This document shows positions 18,193 through 26,841 of a DNA stretch of 64,000 nucleotides, piece after piece (position 1 is the stretch's first letter; every line of letters begins with the position of its first letter). A program made the position numbers and the translations under genes. This DNA comes from Variovorax paradoxus. Its GTDB lineage: Bacteria; Pseudomonadota; Gammaproteobacteria; Burkholderiales; Burkholderiaceae_C. The stretch spans positions 2,371,001 to 2,435,000 of the forward strand of contig NZ_CP091716.1 of assembly GCF_022009635.1 (NCBI RefSeq), in the 5' to 3' direction. The notes beneath the pieces are model-generated. The model saw only the letters and a list, made by a program, of their open reading frames with translations. It ran no database searches and was not told where the DNA came from.

Positions 18193-18545
18193 TACGAAAG
18201 ATGCCTGTGTGAGGGCCGGCAGTCGGTGGGTGGCTCTGCCTGTGCCCTGTGCCTGTGGCTCGTAGCGTGGTCGGGGCGATATAGGACAAGGTTTGGCCCT
18301 TCGACGCGGAAACGCTGCACCGCTACGATCCATCGGATAGCAAGCCGTCGAACCAGCGCCGGCTGCGCGAGTTTGCCGAGCGTCTATCTGCACACCGAGG
18401 ACGATGCCCGTCACGATGCCACGGCGGCTGGGTACCGGGTTTGCTAGCGCACGCCGTAAAGCTCCGGTCGCTTCGAACTCCGGTACGCAATCTCCAACAT
18501 TCAAAATTCGTTGAAAGATTTCCATAATTCAACTATTATCGAATA
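18193..18545. other. Intergenic region before arsR, with a possible gene relic
   Basis: These 353 bases lie before arsR. The last 50 hold the ars promoter. Around 18297-18395, one frame without an upstream start reads as plausible protein (FDAETLHRYDPSDS, then RRLREFAERL) before becoming nonsense. It is blocked upstream by a stop. It may be a relic of a disrupted gene, but I cannot name it. Confidence 0.4.
18511..18539 (+). promoter_or_regulatory. ars operon promoter with ArsR-type dyads
   Basis: TTGAAA (18511-18516), a 17-bp spacer and TATTAT (18534-18539) form a near-consensus promoter. Dyads overlap it: CAAC...GTTG around TTCAAAATTC just upstream, and ATTAT-CGA-ATAAT across the -10 and start codon. 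Such AT-rich inverted repeats over the promoter are where ArsR repressors bind. The predicted start of transcription falls on or next to the arsR ATG. Confidence 0.7.
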
Positions 18546-18869
18546 ATGGAAGAAAAAGCCGTCGTTCAAGCCTTGGCCGCGCTGGCGCAGCCCGTTCGCC
18601 TGCAAGTATTTCGAGCGCTTGTCGTCGCCGGTCCGACTGGGCGCACGCCAGGCGTGCTCGCCGAGCAGCTCGGTGTCCCGTCTACCAGCCTCTCGTTCCA
18701 CCTCAAGGAGCTGACGCACGCCAACCTGGTCAGCCAAGAGCGTGACGGCCGAAATCTGATCTATCGCGCGGTGTTCGAGCAGATGAATGCATTGCTCGGC
18801 TATCTCACGGAGAACTGCTGTCAGGGCGAGGCGTGCCTCACCGACAGTTCCACTGCCTGCGAATGCTGA
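18546..18869 (+). CDS. arsR: ArsR-family As(III)-responsive repressor
   Basis: A 107-residue winged-helix repressor of the arsenic operon. The recognition helix is in VPSTSLSFHLKELTHANLV. The usual CVC motif in the helix of E. coli-type ArsR is absent. Instead the C-terminus carries Cys91-Cys92 and Cys97 (ENCCQGEAC), the arrangement of the Acidithiobacillus ferrooxidans-type ArsR whose three C-terminal cysteines bind As(III). Two further cysteines end the protein (CEC). It is the first gene of the operon and is followed by arsI after 11 bases. Confidence 0.93.
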   Translation: MEEKAVVQALAALAQPVRLQVFRALVVAGPTGRTPGVLAEQLGVPSTSLSFHLKELTHANLVSQERDGRNLIYRAVFEQMNALLGYLTENCCQGEACLTDSSTACEC

Positions 18870-18880
18870 AGGAGTGACCC

Positions 18881-19360
18881 ATGAAGCGTTTTCACGTCCA
18901 CCTGCATGTCGATGACCTGACCAAGAGCATCGCTTTCTATTCCAACCTGTTCGCATCGCCGCCGGCGCGTGTCGAGGCCGACTATGCGAAATGGATGCTC
19001 GACGATCCGCGCATCAACTTCGCGATTTCGACGCTCGGGCAAGGCAAAGGCATCGACCACCTCGGCATCCAGGCCGAGGATGAAGCAGAACTGACCGAGC
19101 TGAAGGCTCGCGGCCAGGCAGCCGACCAGACCCTGCTCGACGAGGGCGAGACCGTGTGCTGTTACGCGCGCAGCGAGAAGCACTGGGTCACCGATCCGCA
19201 GGGGATCGCGTGGGAGCACTTCCAGACCTTGGACGGCGCCGTGCCGGTCTACGGTCAGCCCAAGTCCGTCGCCAAGACCGAGTCCGCCTGCTGCACGCCC
19301 GGTGCTGCCCGACGCATTCCGGTCAACGTGTCTGTCAAGAGCACGGGCGCCTGCTGCTGA
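18881..19360 (+). CDS. arsI: ArsI/CadI-family vicinal-oxygen-chelate metalloenzyme
   Basis: A 159-residue glyoxalase-fold protein. ArsI is an Fe(II)-dependent dioxygenase that breaks the carbon-arsenic bond of methylarsenite and trivalent aromatic arsenicals. Candidate metal ligands are His5 (or His7), His60 (GIDHLGI) and Glu112 (AWEHF). The substrate cysteine pair Cys93-Cys94 is in ETVCCYARSEKHW. The tail has two further CC pairs, including the last two residues. A strong AAGGAG ribosome site precedes the ATG. CadI-type proteins that bind Cd share the fold, so lyase activity is likely rather than certain. Confidence 0.85.
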   Translation: MKRFHVHLHVDDLTKSIAFYSNLFASPPARVEADYAKWMLDDPRINFAISTLGQGKGIDHLGIQAEDEAELTELKARGQAADQTLLDEGETVCCYARSEKHWVTDPQGIAWEHFQTLDGAVPVYGQPKSVAKTESACCTPGAARRIPVNVSVKSTGACC

Positions 19361-19371
19361 GGGGCTGCACC

Positions 19372-19872
19372 ATGCCCCAAGAACCCTCTGAATCGCTGGT
19401 CAGATCGCTGTTCGTTCGTGCAGAGGCCGCGTCTCTGTCGCCAGTGCGCTCCCTTCTCCGGGATGCCGGTCTTCCCGAATCGGATCTTCGGGAAGAGCAC
19501 ATGGAAGCCTTCTTCGTGAGCCGCGCGGGGGACGAAGGGATTCTTGCCTGCGTCGGTTTGGAGCGATTCGGCGACACCGCATTGCTCCGCTCCCTCGCTG
19601 TTCGTGCCGATGCGCGCGGCCATGGCGTGGGCGATCAGGCCTTGCAGACCATGGAGGCCTTCGCCGCATCGAAGGGTGTAAATCGCCTCTGCATCCTCAC
19701 CACCACGGCAGAGCCATTCTTCGAGGGCCGAGGCTTCGAGCGCTGTGACCGCACGGCGCTGCCGGCATCCGTGCAGGCCAGCACCGAATTCAAGAGCCTG
19801 TGTCCGGCCTCGGCCGTTTGCATGTTCAAAGAGATCACTCCGACTTCCACCGAGAAACATCGTCATGGCTGA
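19372..19872 (+). CDS. arsN2: ArsN2-type GNAT acetyltransferase
   Basis: A 166-residue acetyltransferase with the GNAT core: LLRSLAVRADARGHGVGDQALQ is the acetyl-CoA pyrophosphate-binding loop (R/Q-x-x-G-x-G type, here RGHGVG), and LCILTTTAEPFFEGRGFERC is the second core strand. Proteins of this shape inside ars operons are named ArsN2. The related ArsN1 enzymes acetylate the organoarsenical arsinothricin, but the substrate of ArsN2 is less clear. The gene overlaps the next arsC by eight bases, so it is part of the operon. Confidence 0.8.
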   Translation: MPQEPSESLVRSLFVRAEAASLSPVRSLLRDAGLPESDLREEHMEAFFVSRAGDEGILACVGLERFGDTALLRSLAVRADARGHGVGDQALQTMEAFAASKGVNRLCILTTTAEPFFEGRGFERCDRTALPASVQASTEFKSLCPASAVCMFKEITPTSTEKHRHG

Positions 19873-20374
19873 AAAAACCTACAACGTGCTGTTCATCTGC
19901 ACGGGCAATTCCGCACGCTCCATCCTGGCCGAGGGCCTACTCAACGAGCTGGGCAAAGGGCGATTCAAAGCCTACTCCGCTGGCAGCCACCCCGCTGGCA
20001 AGGTCAACGCCTACGCATTGCTCACCCTGGACAAGATGCACCTTCCCACCACCGGCTATCGCAGCAAGAACTGGGACGAGTTCGCGAAGCCGGATGCGCC
20101 GGCGATGGACTTCGTTCTCACCGTCTGCGACAAGGCCGCGGGCGAGGTGTGCCCAGTGTGGCCTGGCCAGCCGATGACCGCGCACTGGGGCGTGGCAGAC
20201 CCGGCAGCATTCGCGGGACCGGAAGAAGCTACCGAGCGCCAGTTCATGGACACGGCCCTCACGCTCAAGCGCCGGATCGAGCTGATGCTGGCGCTGCCTC
20301 TGGCCCGGCTCGATTCGATGGCCATTCAGCGCGAGATTCGCGACATCGGCAAGGTTCAGAAAGCTGCGCAATGA
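19865..20374 (+). CDS. arsC: Arsenate reductase, low-molecular-weight phosphatase type (first copy)
   Basis: A 169-residue enzyme reducing arsenate to arsenite so that it can be exported. The phosphatase-like loop CTGNSARS starts at Cys12. Cys88 (TVCDKAAG) and Cys96 (EVCPVW) could provide the relay cysteines of the thioredoxin-linked class. The general acid Asp is in the VADPAAF segment. Its stop overlaps the second arsC by four bases (ATGA), so the two are translated together. Confidence 0.92.
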   Translation: MAEKTYNVLFICTGNSARSILAEGLLNELGKGRFKAYSAGSHPAGKVNAYALLTLDKMHLPTTGYRSKNWDEFAKPDAPAMDFVLTVCDKAAGEVCPVWPGQPMTAHWGVADPAAFAGPEEATERQFMDTALTLKRRIELMLALPLARLDSMAIQREIRDIGKVQKAAQ

Positions 20375-20859
20375 CGCTCAACGTACTCATCCTCTGCACC
20401 CACAATTCGGCCCGCAGCGTGCTGGCCGAGGGCATGCTCAACCACTGGGCCCAGAAGCTCGGCAAGGACGTGAAGGCGTTCAGCGCCGGCAGCGCGCCCA
20501 GCGGAAGAATCAACCCGTTCGCCATCGAGGTGCTGCAGGTGGCCGGCGTGAACACCGAGGGCTTTCGCAGCAAGAGCTGGGATGAATTCACCACGCCGGT
20601 CATGCATGTGGTCATCACCGTCTGCGACAGCGCGGCACAGGAGGCCTGCCCCTACTGGCCAGGCACGCGCGTCAAGGTGCACTGGGGCTATCCGGACCCG
20701 TCGAATACCGAGGGCGGCGATGACGCCAAGCGCCAGGCCTTCGAGTTGACGCGCCAGGCAATCTCCTATCGCATGCTGCAACTGCTCGCGCTGGACAACC
20801 CGGAAGCCATGAGCGATGCCGAGCTGCAAGAGCGGCTGAAGCGCATTTCGGCGAACTGA
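20371..20859 (+). CDS. arsC: Arsenate reductase, low-molecular-weight phosphatase type (second copy)
   Basis: A 162-residue paralogue of the preceding enzyme. It has the active-site loop CTHNSARS at Cys9, a TVCDSAAQEACPYW segment with two further cysteines, and the YPDPSNTEGGDDAK acid loop. Differences from the first copy (His for Gly in the active-site loop, an extended GGDDAK loop) suggest divergence rather than recent duplication. The two may differ in reductant or turnover, which is an inference. It lies four bases before acr3. Confidence 0.92.
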   Translation: MTLNVLILCTHNSARSVLAEGMLNHWAQKLGKDVKAFSAGSAPSGRINPFAIEVLQVAGVNTEGFRSKSWDEFTTPVMHVVITVCDSAAQEACPYWPGTRVKVHWGYPDPSNTEGGDDAKRQAFELTRQAISYRMLQLLALDNPEAMSDAELQERLKRISAN

Positions 20860-20863
20860 CACC

Positions 20864-21911
<1,048 letters not shown>

Positions 21912-21922
<11 letters not shown>

Positions 21923-22625
21923 GCTTCCGAACGTCGACCCCGCGCTCTTCGAGAAGGCCGACCTGAATCTGTTGCTGCCGGCGCAGCGCTCGACGCATGC
22001 GCCGCGCATCTTGCTGCTGTACGGCTCCGTTCGCGAGCGCTCCTACAGCCGATTGCTCACGGAAGAAGCGGCGCGACTGCTTCGGGCACTGGGTGCGGAG
22101 ACGCGGATTTTCGACCCCCGTGGATTGCCACTCCCGGACTCCGAACCCGATGACCATCCCAAGGTGAAGGAACTGCGCGGCCTCGCCCAATGGGCCGAGG
22201 GCATGGTGTGGACATCGCCCGAGCGCCACGGCGCGATGACCGGCATCATGAAGGCGCAGATCGACTGGATTCCTCTGACGATGGGCTCGGTGCGTCCCAC
22301 GCAGGGCAAGACGCTGGCCGTCATGGAAGTGTCGGGCGGCTCGCAGTCCTTCAACGCGGTGAACCAGCTGCGCGTGCTCGGCCGCTGGATGCGCATGATC
22401 ACGATCCCCAACCAGTCGTCGGTCGCCAAGGCCTTCCTCGAGTTCGACGACGACGGCCGCATGAAGCCCTCGCCCTACTACGAGCGCGTGGTCGACGTCA
22501 TGGAAGAGCTGGTGAAGTTCACGCTGCTCACGCGCGACTGCGCGGCGCATCTGGTGGACCGCTACAGCGAGCGGCGCGAAAGTGCCGAGGCGTTGTCGAA
22601 GCGGGTCAACCTGCGCAGCATCTGA
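21912..22625 (+). CDS. arsH: ArsH NADPH-dependent FMN reductase/oxidase
   Basis: A 237-residue flavoprotein of the flavodoxin fold. The FMN phosphate loop is [13 protein letters not shown] and the second flavin contact is in [18 protein letters not shown]. ArsH enzymes can oxidise toxic trivalent methylated and aromatic arsenicals to less toxic pentavalent forms, and reduce other compounds with NADPH. Together with arsI and arsN2 it extends the operon from inorganic arsenic to organoarsenicals. Confidence 0.93.
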
Positions 22626-22641
22626 GCGAGGCGAACCCAGG

Positions 22642-23841
22642 GTGCAGAGCAAGACCACGACGACGGTGATGCTGGGTTTGGCTCAGACCCTGGCATGGGC
22701 CTCGTCGTACTACCTCCCCGCGGTGCTGGCCGGTGCCATCGGCAAGGACATCGGCATTTCCATGTCCACGGTCTTCGGTGCTTTCTCGGTGGCACTGCTC
22801 GTCGCGGCCGGCATCGGCCCCTTCGCGGGCCGGCTCATCGACCGCTTGGGCGGGCGCCCGATTCTTATTGCCAGCAATCTGGTGTTTGCGGCAGGGCTGG
22901 CCGCACTGAGCCAGGCCAGCTCTACAGTCCACGTCTTCGCCGCCTGGGCTTTGATGGGCCTTGCCATGGGCAGCGGACTCTACGAGGCTGCGTTTGCCAC
23001 CGTGGTACGCCTGCATGGCCAGGATGCGCGACGAGCCATCACCGGCATCACGCTGTTCGCAGGCTTCGCGAGCACCGTGGGGTGGCCGCTGTCCGCGTAT
23101 CTGGAAAGCTCCGTGGGCTGGCGCGGGGCGTGCCTTGCGTGGGCAGCATTGCACCTGGTGATCGGTCTCCCACTCAATGTGCTGTTGCCACGGGCATCTC
23201 GTACCGATCAGGCGTCGAAGGATGCAACCGTCGTCGAGAAGGAGGTTGGCTCTGGACTTGCACCAGCGCAGCAGCGCCGCGCCGCCTTCCTGATGGCCTA
23301 CGTCTTTGCCGTGACCTGGTTCATCAGCACGGCGATGGCCGCGCACCTGCCGGAACTGTTGCTCGCCAGTGGTGCCACGCTGGCTGCGGCAGTTGGCATC
23401 GCCGCCTTGGTCGGCCCAGCTCAGGTGGTGGGGCGGGTGATCGAGTTCACTTTTCTCAAGCGCGCGCATCCGCTGCTGTCGGCCCGGTTGGCCACGCTGG
23501 CCCACCCGCTGGGCGCTCTCTGCCTCGGCCTGCTCGGCACTTCGGCCGCCGCTGCTTTCGCGGTGTTGCACGGCTTGGGAAACGGCATCCTGACCATCGC
23601 CATCGGGACGCTTCCTTTGATGATCTTCGGTGCCAAGGGCTACGGGCAGCGCCAGGGATTTCTCGTGGTGCCGGCGCGTATCGTGCAAGCGGGCGCACCG
23701 TTCTTGTTCGGTATGGCCGTGGAACGGTGGGGAGATGGTGCATTGTGGTTCTCCGCCCTCCTGGGTTTGTCTGCCTGCTTCGCACTGGTGGTCATGACCA
23801 TGGACATGAGAAAAGCACCGCGTGCTGTCGAGGCGCATTGA
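22642..23841 (+). CDS. Major facilitator superfamily transporter of the ars operon
   Basis: A 399-residue, 12-helix MFS protein. The start is a GTG 16 bases after the arsH stop; a longer in-frame reading would overlap arsH and lacks membrane character. The MFS A-motif-like loop GRLIDRLGGRPILIASN follows the second helix. Position as the last gene of the ars operon suggests export of an arsenical, for example a product of ArsN2 or of organoarsenical metabolism. It might correspond to an ArsK-like carrier. I cannot assign the substrate from sequence alone. Confidence 0.8.
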   Translation: MQSKTTTTVMLGLAQTLAWASSYYLPAVLAGAIGKDIGISMSTVFGAFSVALLVAAGIGPFAGRLIDRLGGRPILIASNLVFAAGLAALSQASSTVHVFAAWALMGLAMGSGLYEAAFATVVRLHGQDARRAITGITLFAGFASTVGWPLSAYLESSVGWRGACLAWAALHLVIGLPLNVLLPRASRTDQASKDATVVEKEVGSGLAPAQQRRAAFLMAYVFAVTWFISTAMAAHLPELLLASGATLAAAVGIAALVGPAQVVGRVIEFTFLKRAHPLLSARLATLAHPLGALCLGLLGTSAAAAFAVLHGLGNGILTIAIGTLPLMIFGAKGYGQRQGFLVVPARIVQAGAPFLFGMAVERWGDGALWFSALLGLSACFALVVMTMDMRKAPRAVEAH

Positions 23842-23979
23842 AGTTCGAGCTTGCCGCAGAGCGGTCGAATCGGGAGGGTATCGAGTGCCGAGCGAAGTTT
23901 TTCACCGAGCGCGCGGTTCTCGACGCGCTCGCGAAGGCCGCGATGCCGCACCGCCGGCAGCGGCGTCCGGCTTGCCGGG

Positions 23980-24315
23980 CTAGGCGGTGGGCCGCGGGCC
24001 GAACATGATGATCGCCATGCCGGCGAGACTCACAGCAACGCCTATCCAATCGGTCGTGGTCGGCCGGATGCCGTCCACCGACCAAAGCCACAGGATGGCC
24101 ACGCCGATGTAGACGCCACCGTAGGCGGCATAGACACGGCCGGCCGCCGCAGGGTGTAACGAAAGCAGCCAGGCAAAGAGCGCCAACGCTATCCCGGCAG
24201 GCACCAGCAGCCAAGCCGAGCGATCTTGCTTCAGCCAGAGGTAGGGTAGATAGCAGCCGACAATTTCCGCCAGTGCCGTCACGACAAAAAGAGAGAGGGT
24301 CTTGAGCACTTCCAT
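23980..24315 (-). CDS. YnfA-family small membrane protein
   Basis: A 111-residue protein with four predicted membrane helices and the family segments [16 protein letters not shown] and [20 protein letters not shown]. The YnfA family (UPF0060) resembles small multidrug resistance transporters; its physiological substrate is not settled. It is convergent with the MFS gene and divergent from the MerF-like operon. It is frequently seen as cargo near ars and mer genes. Confidence 0.9.
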   Translation of the reverse strand: MEVLKTLSLFVVTALAEIVGCYLPYLWLKQDRSAWLLVPAGIALALFAWLLSLHPAAAGRVYAAYGGVYIGVAILWLWSVDGIRPTTTDWIGVAVSLAGMAIIMFGPRPTA

Positions 24316-24386
24316 TTGACGATTGTCCTTGAGCGGCAGATCGGGCCGCGCGGCAAACCGTTCGTCGAAAAGGTCAAAGATTTCTC

Positions 24387-24417
24387 TTGCCCCTCAAGTT
24401 ACTTGAGGTCCTATGGT
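24387..24417 (+). promoter_or_regulatory. MerR-type promoter/operator of the MerF-like operon
   Basis: TTGCCC (24387-24392) and TATGGT (24412-24417) are separated by 19 bp, the over-long spacer typical of MerR-activated promoters. A perfect palindrome CCTCAAGTTACTTGAGG (24392-24408) fills it. The half-site CCTCAAGT is like that of several MerR-family regulators, including SoxR-type sites. Confidence 0.88.
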
Positions 24418-24457
24418 GCGCATGTGGGCGACACGTCCCACATCACATCACAGACCT

Positions 24458-24757
24458 ATGACGACGAAAAAATGGCAGGTTGTACTTGGATTGGGCGCTG
24501 CGTGCGCCGTTTGTTGCGCGGCGCCCATTGCGGCCGGCGTAGCGGCCCTCTTCGCTGGCGGCGCAGGTGCCTGGCTGGCCTACGCTGGTGGCGTTGTTCC
24601 GCTAGTGTTGGTCGCCGTTGGCGTTTTGACCGGGCTCGCGATCTGGCAATGGCGGCGGCGCGCGCGACGGGCGGCCAGCGCTTGCGGATGCGCACCGGCC
24701 CTGCCGTCCAGCCCATCGAAGGTCGACAGCAAGGAGACAAGGCATGCAAACCTCTGA
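24458..24757 (+). CDS. Small MerF-like membrane protein with a CC motif
   Basis: A 99-residue protein with two predicted membrane helices. The first contains Cys-Cys followed by Pro (AACAVCCAAPIAAG), as in the mercury carriers MerT and MerF. The second ends in an Arg-rich cytoplasmic stretch (WQWRRRARRAA) followed by a Cys-Gly-Cys motif (ASACGCAP). MerF has the same order: CC in helix 1, two helices, basic tail, then a cysteine pair. It lies 34 bases downstream of the predicted transcription start of a MerR-type promoter, which excludes the longer reading that starts at 24413. Transport of a thiophilic metal is inferred; which metal and which direction are unknown. Confidence 0.72.
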   Translation: MTTKKWQVVLGLGAACAVCCAAPIAAGVAALFAGGAGAWLAYAGGVVPLVLVAVGVLTGLAIWQWRRRARRAASACGCAPALPSSPSKVDSKETRHANL

Positions 24758-25109
24758 AGCTTCGCCGATTGCCTGCGCTCTGGATTTTCAGGACATGGCC
24801 GCGAGGCTGGATCGGATACGTCGGTTGACACGGAACAGCCTGCTGGGGCACCGGTTTGAAGGCAACACGCTGTATCTGACCTATCGAGCTGATGCCAGCA
24901 ACGAAGTCCGGTCAATCGTTGAGCTGGAACGGGTGTGCTGCGCGTTTCTAGAGTTTGGTGTTACTCAGAGCGACGGCGGGCTTACTCTGAGCATTCGAGC
25001 GCCAGAAGAGTCGGGCGAGGCCTCTCGGTTGCTTTTTGCGAACTTCATCCCGGAAGATTCAACCGCGCTGACCACACCCGCGCCACGTTGCTGCGGCTCG
25101 TGCGGCTGA
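24744..25109 (+). CDS. Uncharacterised small protein with ERxCC motif and Cys-rich tail
   Basis: A 121-residue soluble protein that overlaps the MerF-like gene by 14 bases, so the two are translated together. It starts IACALDFQDMAARLDRIRRL, has a central ELERVCCAFLEFGV motif with an adjacent cysteine pair, and ends CCGSCG. It has no signal peptide, so it is likely cytoplasmic. The cysteine pairs suggest thiol-based metal handling, perhaps accepting metal from the membrane partner. I do not recognise a named family with known function. A decayed copy of this gene lies near 60.5 kb. Confidence 0.7.
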   Translation: MQTSEASPIACALDFQDMAARLDRIRRLTRNSLLGHRFEGNTLYLTYRADASNEVRSIVELERVCCAFLEFGVTQSDGGLTLSIRAPEESGEASRLLFANFIPEDSTALTTPAPRCCGSCG

Positions 25110-25122
25110 CTAGGATAGGGTC

Positions 25123-25584
25123 ATGAATGCGGTGAATCACCTTTCCATCGGCACCGTCGCCAAACAGACGGGTTGCACAGTCCCGACCATCCGGTACTAC
25201 GAGGAGATCGGACTTCTGCCACTTGCAGATCGAAGCGACAGTGGCCAGCGCCTATATGGCGGGGCTGCGGCACGGCGATTGACTTTCATTCGTCGATGCC
25301 GGGATTTTGGGTTCTCTATCGAACAGGTCCGTGAACTGGTCAGCTTGGTCGACGAGCCGGACCGGCCTTGCATAGAGGTGCGGGACATTGCCGCCATGCA
25401 CCTCGGGGAAGTCCGAAAAAAGCTGAATGCGCTTCGTGAACTTGAAGCAAGCCTTGCTGGCTTCGTGACTAGCTGCAATGCTGCCTGCGCCGGTGGTGCG
25501 TCGGTCGACTGCACCATTCTTGAGGACCTCACCCTGCCAAAGCACAAGGCTGAGATCCCCCTGCGCAAGTGCTGTTCCGCCTGA
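25123..25584 (+). CDS. MerR-family metal-responsive regulator
   Basis: A 153-residue activator with the MerR N-terminal domain (GTVAKQTGCTVPTIRYYEEIGLLP) and a long dimerisation helix. The metal-site cysteines resemble the ZntR/HmrR type: a cysteine before the helix (RPCIEVRD) and a C-terminal loop with CNAACAGG and VDCTIL. The tail ends KCCSA. It is the last gene of the MerF-like operon, 13 bases after the ERxCC gene. The operon's 19-bp-spacer promoter is therefore probably its own target, giving autoregulation. The inducing metal cannot be read from sequence. Confidence 0.87.
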   Translation: MNAVNHLSIGTVAKQTGCTVPTIRYYEEIGLLPLADRSDSGQRLYGGAAARRLTFIRRCRDFGFSIEQVRELVSLVDEPDRPCIEVRDIAAMHLGEVRKKLNALRELEASLAGFVTSCNAACAGGASVDCTILEDLTLPKHKAEIPLRKCCSA

Positions 25585-25743
25585 GTTGAATCGAAACTAG
25601 AGTTAAACGCTGCGGAGCGCGTTCTAAGTTCATAGCGGTCGACGTCGACCACGGTCGTTGTTGACCGGACTTGCGATCAGGTCATCGGACTGCTTTAGTG
25701 CGGGAAGCACCCGGCGATCACACCTTGGCCTGCCGTTGATCAG

Positions 25744-26139
25744 TCAATCCATCGCTAGTGCATGGATGATCGGACAGGCCTTCTTCACGGTGCCCGTGTC
25801 GCACTCACGCAGCAGTGCGGTCAATGCCTTGTGCATCGCCTTCAGGTCCGCGAGCTTGCTCTCGATGACTTCAAGCTTGTGGGCGGCGAGTCCGCGGGTT
25901 TCGACACAGGCATGCGCCTCGTCGAGTTCCAGCAGGCTGCCGATCTCTTCCAGCGTGAACCCCAGCACCTGGGCCCGCTTGATGAACCGCACACGCTTGA
26001 CCGCATCGACGGCGTAGCGCCGTTGCCCGTTCATCGGCCTGTCCGGCTCCGTCATCAGTCCCCGTCGCTGGTAGTAGCGGATAGTCTCGACGTTCACGCC
26101 GGCCTCGGTGGCCAGCCGCCCTATCGTCAGGTCAGTCAT
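25744..26139 (-). CDS. merR: MerR mercury-responsive regulator
   Basis: A 131-residue regulator, divergent from merT. The DNA-binding region is IGRLATEAGVNVETIRYYQRRGLM. The three mercury ligands of MerR are in place: Cys in HACVETR, Cys in LRECDTG and Cys in KACPIIHAL. A GTG one codon upstream could also be the start; the ATG is preferred. It should repress and, with Hg(II), activate the merTP promoter in the 72-base gap. Confidence 0.9.
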   Translation of the reverse strand: MTDLTIGRLATEAGVNVETIRYYQRRGLMTEPDRPMNGQRRYAVDAVKRVRFIKRAQVLGFTLEEIGSLLELDEAHACVETRGLAAHKLEVIESKLADLKAMHKALTALLRECDTGTVKKACPIIHALAMD

Positions 26140-26150
26140 CACAGTTCCTC

Positions 26151-26181
26151 TTGACTCCGTACCATGGTACAGACTCTAGAC
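26151..26181 (+). promoter_or_regulatory. mer operator/promoter
   Basis: TTGACT (26151-26156) is followed by a 19-bp spacer and a weak -10 (CTAGAC, 26176-26181). The spacer holds CCGTACCATGGTACAG, whose core GTACCATGGTAC (26159-26170) is a perfect palindrome and resembles the Tn501/Tn21 mer operator CCGTAC-N4-GTACGG. Confidence 0.85.
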
Positions 26182-26210
26182 TGTCTGCCATCGAACAAGT
26201 TCAACCACTT

Positions 26211-26552
26211 ATGGCAACGTTCAACGTCAAGGGCTCTCTCTTCGCCGGTGTGTTGGCTGCAATCGGCGCTTCGGTGTGCTGCGTCGGCCCGCTCGTGCTG
26301 CTGATGCTCGGCGTCGGGGGGGCCTGGGTCGCCAACCTCACAGCGCTGGAGCCGCTGCGCCCCTGGCTCATCGGTGTGACCTTGCTGTTCCTCGGCCTGG
26401 CGTTCCGCCGCCTGTACTTGCAGCCGCAGGTCTGTGAGCCCGGCGCGGCGTGCGCCGAGCTGCTCAGGCGTCAGCGATGGATCTTCTGGATCGTGGTGCT
26501 CGCGCTTCTGGCCTTGTTGTCGGTGCCCTGGCTGGCGCCGTACTTTCTCTGA
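26211..26552 (+). CDS. merT: MerT mercuric transport protein
   Basis: A 113-residue inner membrane protein with three predicted helices. The mercury-binding pair Cys-Cys is in the first helix (GASVCCVGPLVLLMLGVGG), and a second pair of cysteines is in the cytoplasmic loop (VCEPGAACAEL). It moves Hg(II) from MerP in the periplasm into the cytoplasm. The ATG was chosen because the predicted transcription start lies only some 20 bases upstream; a longer frame would start inside the operator. merP follows after ten bases. Confidence 0.93.
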   Translation: MATFNVKGSLFAGVLAAIGASVCCVGPLVLLMLGVGGAWVANLTALEPLRPWLIGVTLLFLGLAFRRLYLQPQVCEPGAACAELLRRQRWIFWIVVLALLALLSVPWLAPYFL

Positions 26553-26562
26553 AGGAATCCCC

Positions 26563-26841
26563 ATGCGCAACTCGTTTGCCACCCTGTTGGTCGCCTTGAT
26601 GCCGTTCGCCGCGCTGGCGGCCACGCCGCAGACCACTGTGCTCGACGTGCAGAACATGACCTGCAGCCTGTGCCCCGTCACCGTCAAGAAGTCGCTGGAG
26701 CACGTGTCCGGTGTGAGCCAGGCGCGGATCGACTTCGAGAAGAAGACGGCCACGGTTACGTTCGACGCCGACAAGACCACCGCCGCGGTGCTGGTCAAGG
26801 CCACGACCGACGCGGGCTTCCCCTCGACGGTGCGCAAATGA
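26563..26841 (+). CDS. merP: MerP periplasmic mercury-binding protein
   Basis: A 92-residue protein with a signal peptide (LLVALMPFAALAATP) and one heavy-metal-associated domain whose motif is MTCSLCPVTVKKSLE. The CxxC-Pro-(V/I)-T-V-K-K pattern is diagnostic for MerP. It binds Hg(II) in the periplasm and passes it to MerT. The stop overlaps the next gene by four bases. Confidence 0.93.
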   Translation: MRNSFATLLVALMPFAALAATPQTTVLDVQNMTCSLCPVTVKKSLEHVSGVSQARIDFEKKTATVTFDADKTTAAVLVKATTDAGFPSTVRK

